DNA of 64,000 nucleotides, from NCBI GenBank assembly GCA_963855995.1, contig OY979724.1, positions 6,921,772 to 6,985,771 on the forward strand, in the 5' to 3' direction. The position numbers and the translations under genes are program-made. The notes below the pieces were generated by a model that made no database searches, was not told where the DNA came from, and saw only the letters and a program-made list of their open reading frames with translations. The number at the start of each line of letters is the position of its first letter. The stretch's first letter is position 1. Positions 62,701-64,000 of this stretch are shown here, in pieces. Source of the DNA: Muricea muricata. Its lineage: Eukaryota; Cnidaria; Anthozoa; Malacalcyonacea; Plexauridae.

Positions 62701-64000
62701 TTTCTTACCTTTTCAAGACGGAAATCATCTTTTCGGTGCTCAAACTATCGAGATGAGCGAAATAACTTGATGAAATTAGAATCTTAAAACTTTCTTTCTA
62801 ACTAAAAAAAAACGATGATACGGTCATAAAAATCGTGTTCTAAGCGTTCTGCAAGTGATTTGAGCGGTAAAAAGCTGTCCAAATCGATAAGGGCAACGTT
62901 TTTCAAGTCGAAATGATGTTTAGAGCACTAAACTTAACGACCTAAAAGATACCTTCTTAACCAAAATTTCTGACCTTCTAAAGACGGAAATCATGTTTTC
63001 CATGTTCCAACACTCGATATGAGCAGAATCACTTGTTGAAATGAGAATACTAAAACTTTCTTTCTAACTAAGAAAAATCGATCTTGCAATGATCAAAATC
63101 GCGTTCTAAGCGTTCTGGAAGCGATTTGAGCGTTAAAAAGCCGTCTAAATCGATCTCGGCAACGTTTTTGACCTCTAAATGATGTCTTGAGCACCAAACT
63201 CAACGACCTAAAAGACACCTTCTAAATAAAAATTTCTTACCTTTTCAAGACGGAAATCATGTTTTCGGTGCTCAAACTATTGAGATGAGCGAAATAACTT
63301 CATGAAATCAGAATCTTAAAACTTTCTTTCTAACTAAAAACAAACCATTATACAGTGATCAAAATCGAATTCTAAGCGTGCTGCAAGCGATTTGAGCGTT
63401 AAAAAGCTGTCTAAATCGATAACGGCAACGTTTTTAGGCTCGAAATGAATTTTAGAGCACTAAACTCAACGACCTAAAAGATACCTTCTAAACCAAAATT
63501 TCTGACCTTCCCAAGACGGAAATCATGTTTTCGATGTTCCAACTATCGATATGAGCAGAATCACTTGTTGAAACGAGATTACTAAAACTTTCTTTCTAAC
63601 TAAGAAAAATCGATCTTGCACTGATGAAAATCGCGTTCTAAGCGTTCTGGAAGCGATTTGAGCGTTAAAAAGCCGTCTAAATCGATATCGGCAACGTTTT
63701 TGAGCTCTAAATGATGTTTTAAGCACTAAACTCAACGACCTAAAAGACACCTTCTAAATAAAAATTTCTTACCTTTTCAAGACGGAAATCATGTTTTCGG
63801 TGCTCAAACTATGGAGATGAGCGAAATAACTTGATGAAATCAGAATCTTAAATCTTTCTTTCTAACTAAAAAAATACGATCATACAGTCATCAAAATCGC
63901 GTTCTAAGCGTTCTGCAAGTGATTTGAGCGGTAAAAAGCTGTCCAAATCGATAACGGCAACGTTTTTCAGCTCGAAATGATGTTTAGAGCACTAAACTTA
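59775..64000. repeat. Duplicated block, partner at 41541-45766, continues past the window
   Basis: Second copy at offset 18,234. The left edge lies where cttctaaacg at about 59765 faces cttcttaacc at about 41531. The copy still matches at the last base, so the duplication probably extends further right. It begins 1.3 kb to the right of the retrotransposon, and no copy of that element exists at the partner locus. Confidence 0.85.

Larger units (their letters stand above)
58473..64000. repeat. Satellite array (right block, runs off the window)
   Basis: The same A/B dimer satellite resumes directly after the retrotransposon in the middle of the interrupted B monomer; the next A monomer starts at 58584. 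About ten dimers follow up to the window end, which cuts an A monomer. From about 59775 onward the sequence is a near-identical copy of 41541-45766. A variant B with ctatcggggtgagcg near 59560 also occurs near 46110, 53010 and 55140, so this block belongs to the same local variant pool. No gene or RNA gene is seen. Confidence 0.97.

Noticed and set aside
1-64000. A host gene cluster or new defence or biosynthetic system
   Set aside because: Outside the retrotransposon every stretch examined is satellite; no multi-gene structure exists in this window.

Overview
The window is almost entirely one eukaryotic satellite DNA array, interrupted by a single 5'-truncated non-LTR retrotransposon. It is probably from an invertebrate animal. 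The evidence is a long tandem array of ~266-bp repeats with higher-order structure, plus an apurinic-endonuclease/reverse-transcriptase protein of the CR1/L2/Jockey type. Nothing bacterial or viral is visible, and there are no host genes, tRNAs or rRNAs. The species cannot be named from this sequence. The RT reads like elements common in cnidarians and other marine invertebrates, but that is an impression, not a database result.

Layout. Positions 1-55649 and 58473-64000 are satellite. The basic unit is a 532-bp dimer of two related 266-bp monomers. Type A reads gcaagtgatttgagcggt near its start and type B reads ggaagcgatttgagcgtt. Hand alignment of the first A (1-266) and first B (267-532) gives about 41 differences, roughly 85% identity. 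Roughly 115 dimers are present. Dimers fall into recognisable variants whose order is itself repeated over kilobases. Block copies occur at constant offsets of 3,713, about 9,550, 13,808, 18,234, 33,969 and 2,653 bp, the signature of repeated unequal exchange or segmental duplication. At 48.8-50.4 kb two A/B hybrid monomers break the strict A-B alternation.

Positions 55650-58472 are the retrotransposon. Its frame is open for 906 codons (55651-58371), covering the C-terminal part of the endonuclease, a complete-looking RT and the C-terminal domain, with no internal stop. ORF1 and the endonuclease N-terminus are missing. The 3' end carries AATAAA and (ATTGT)4. A 4-bp target-site duplication (aaat) flanks it. 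Removing the element and one aaat restores a B monomer of exactly 266 bp.

Functionally, the satellite has no supportable coding capacity; the recurrent 75-codon minus-strand frames are copies of one repeat variant. A centromeric or heterochromatic role is plausible from the architecture but is not shown. A 1.3-kb patch (about 16.9-18.24 kb) carries a cluster of single-base indels compared with its near-identical copy and probably reflects sequencing or polishing error. No new multi-gene system is present. The points of interest are the satellite's multi-scale architecture and the clean retrotransposon insertion.
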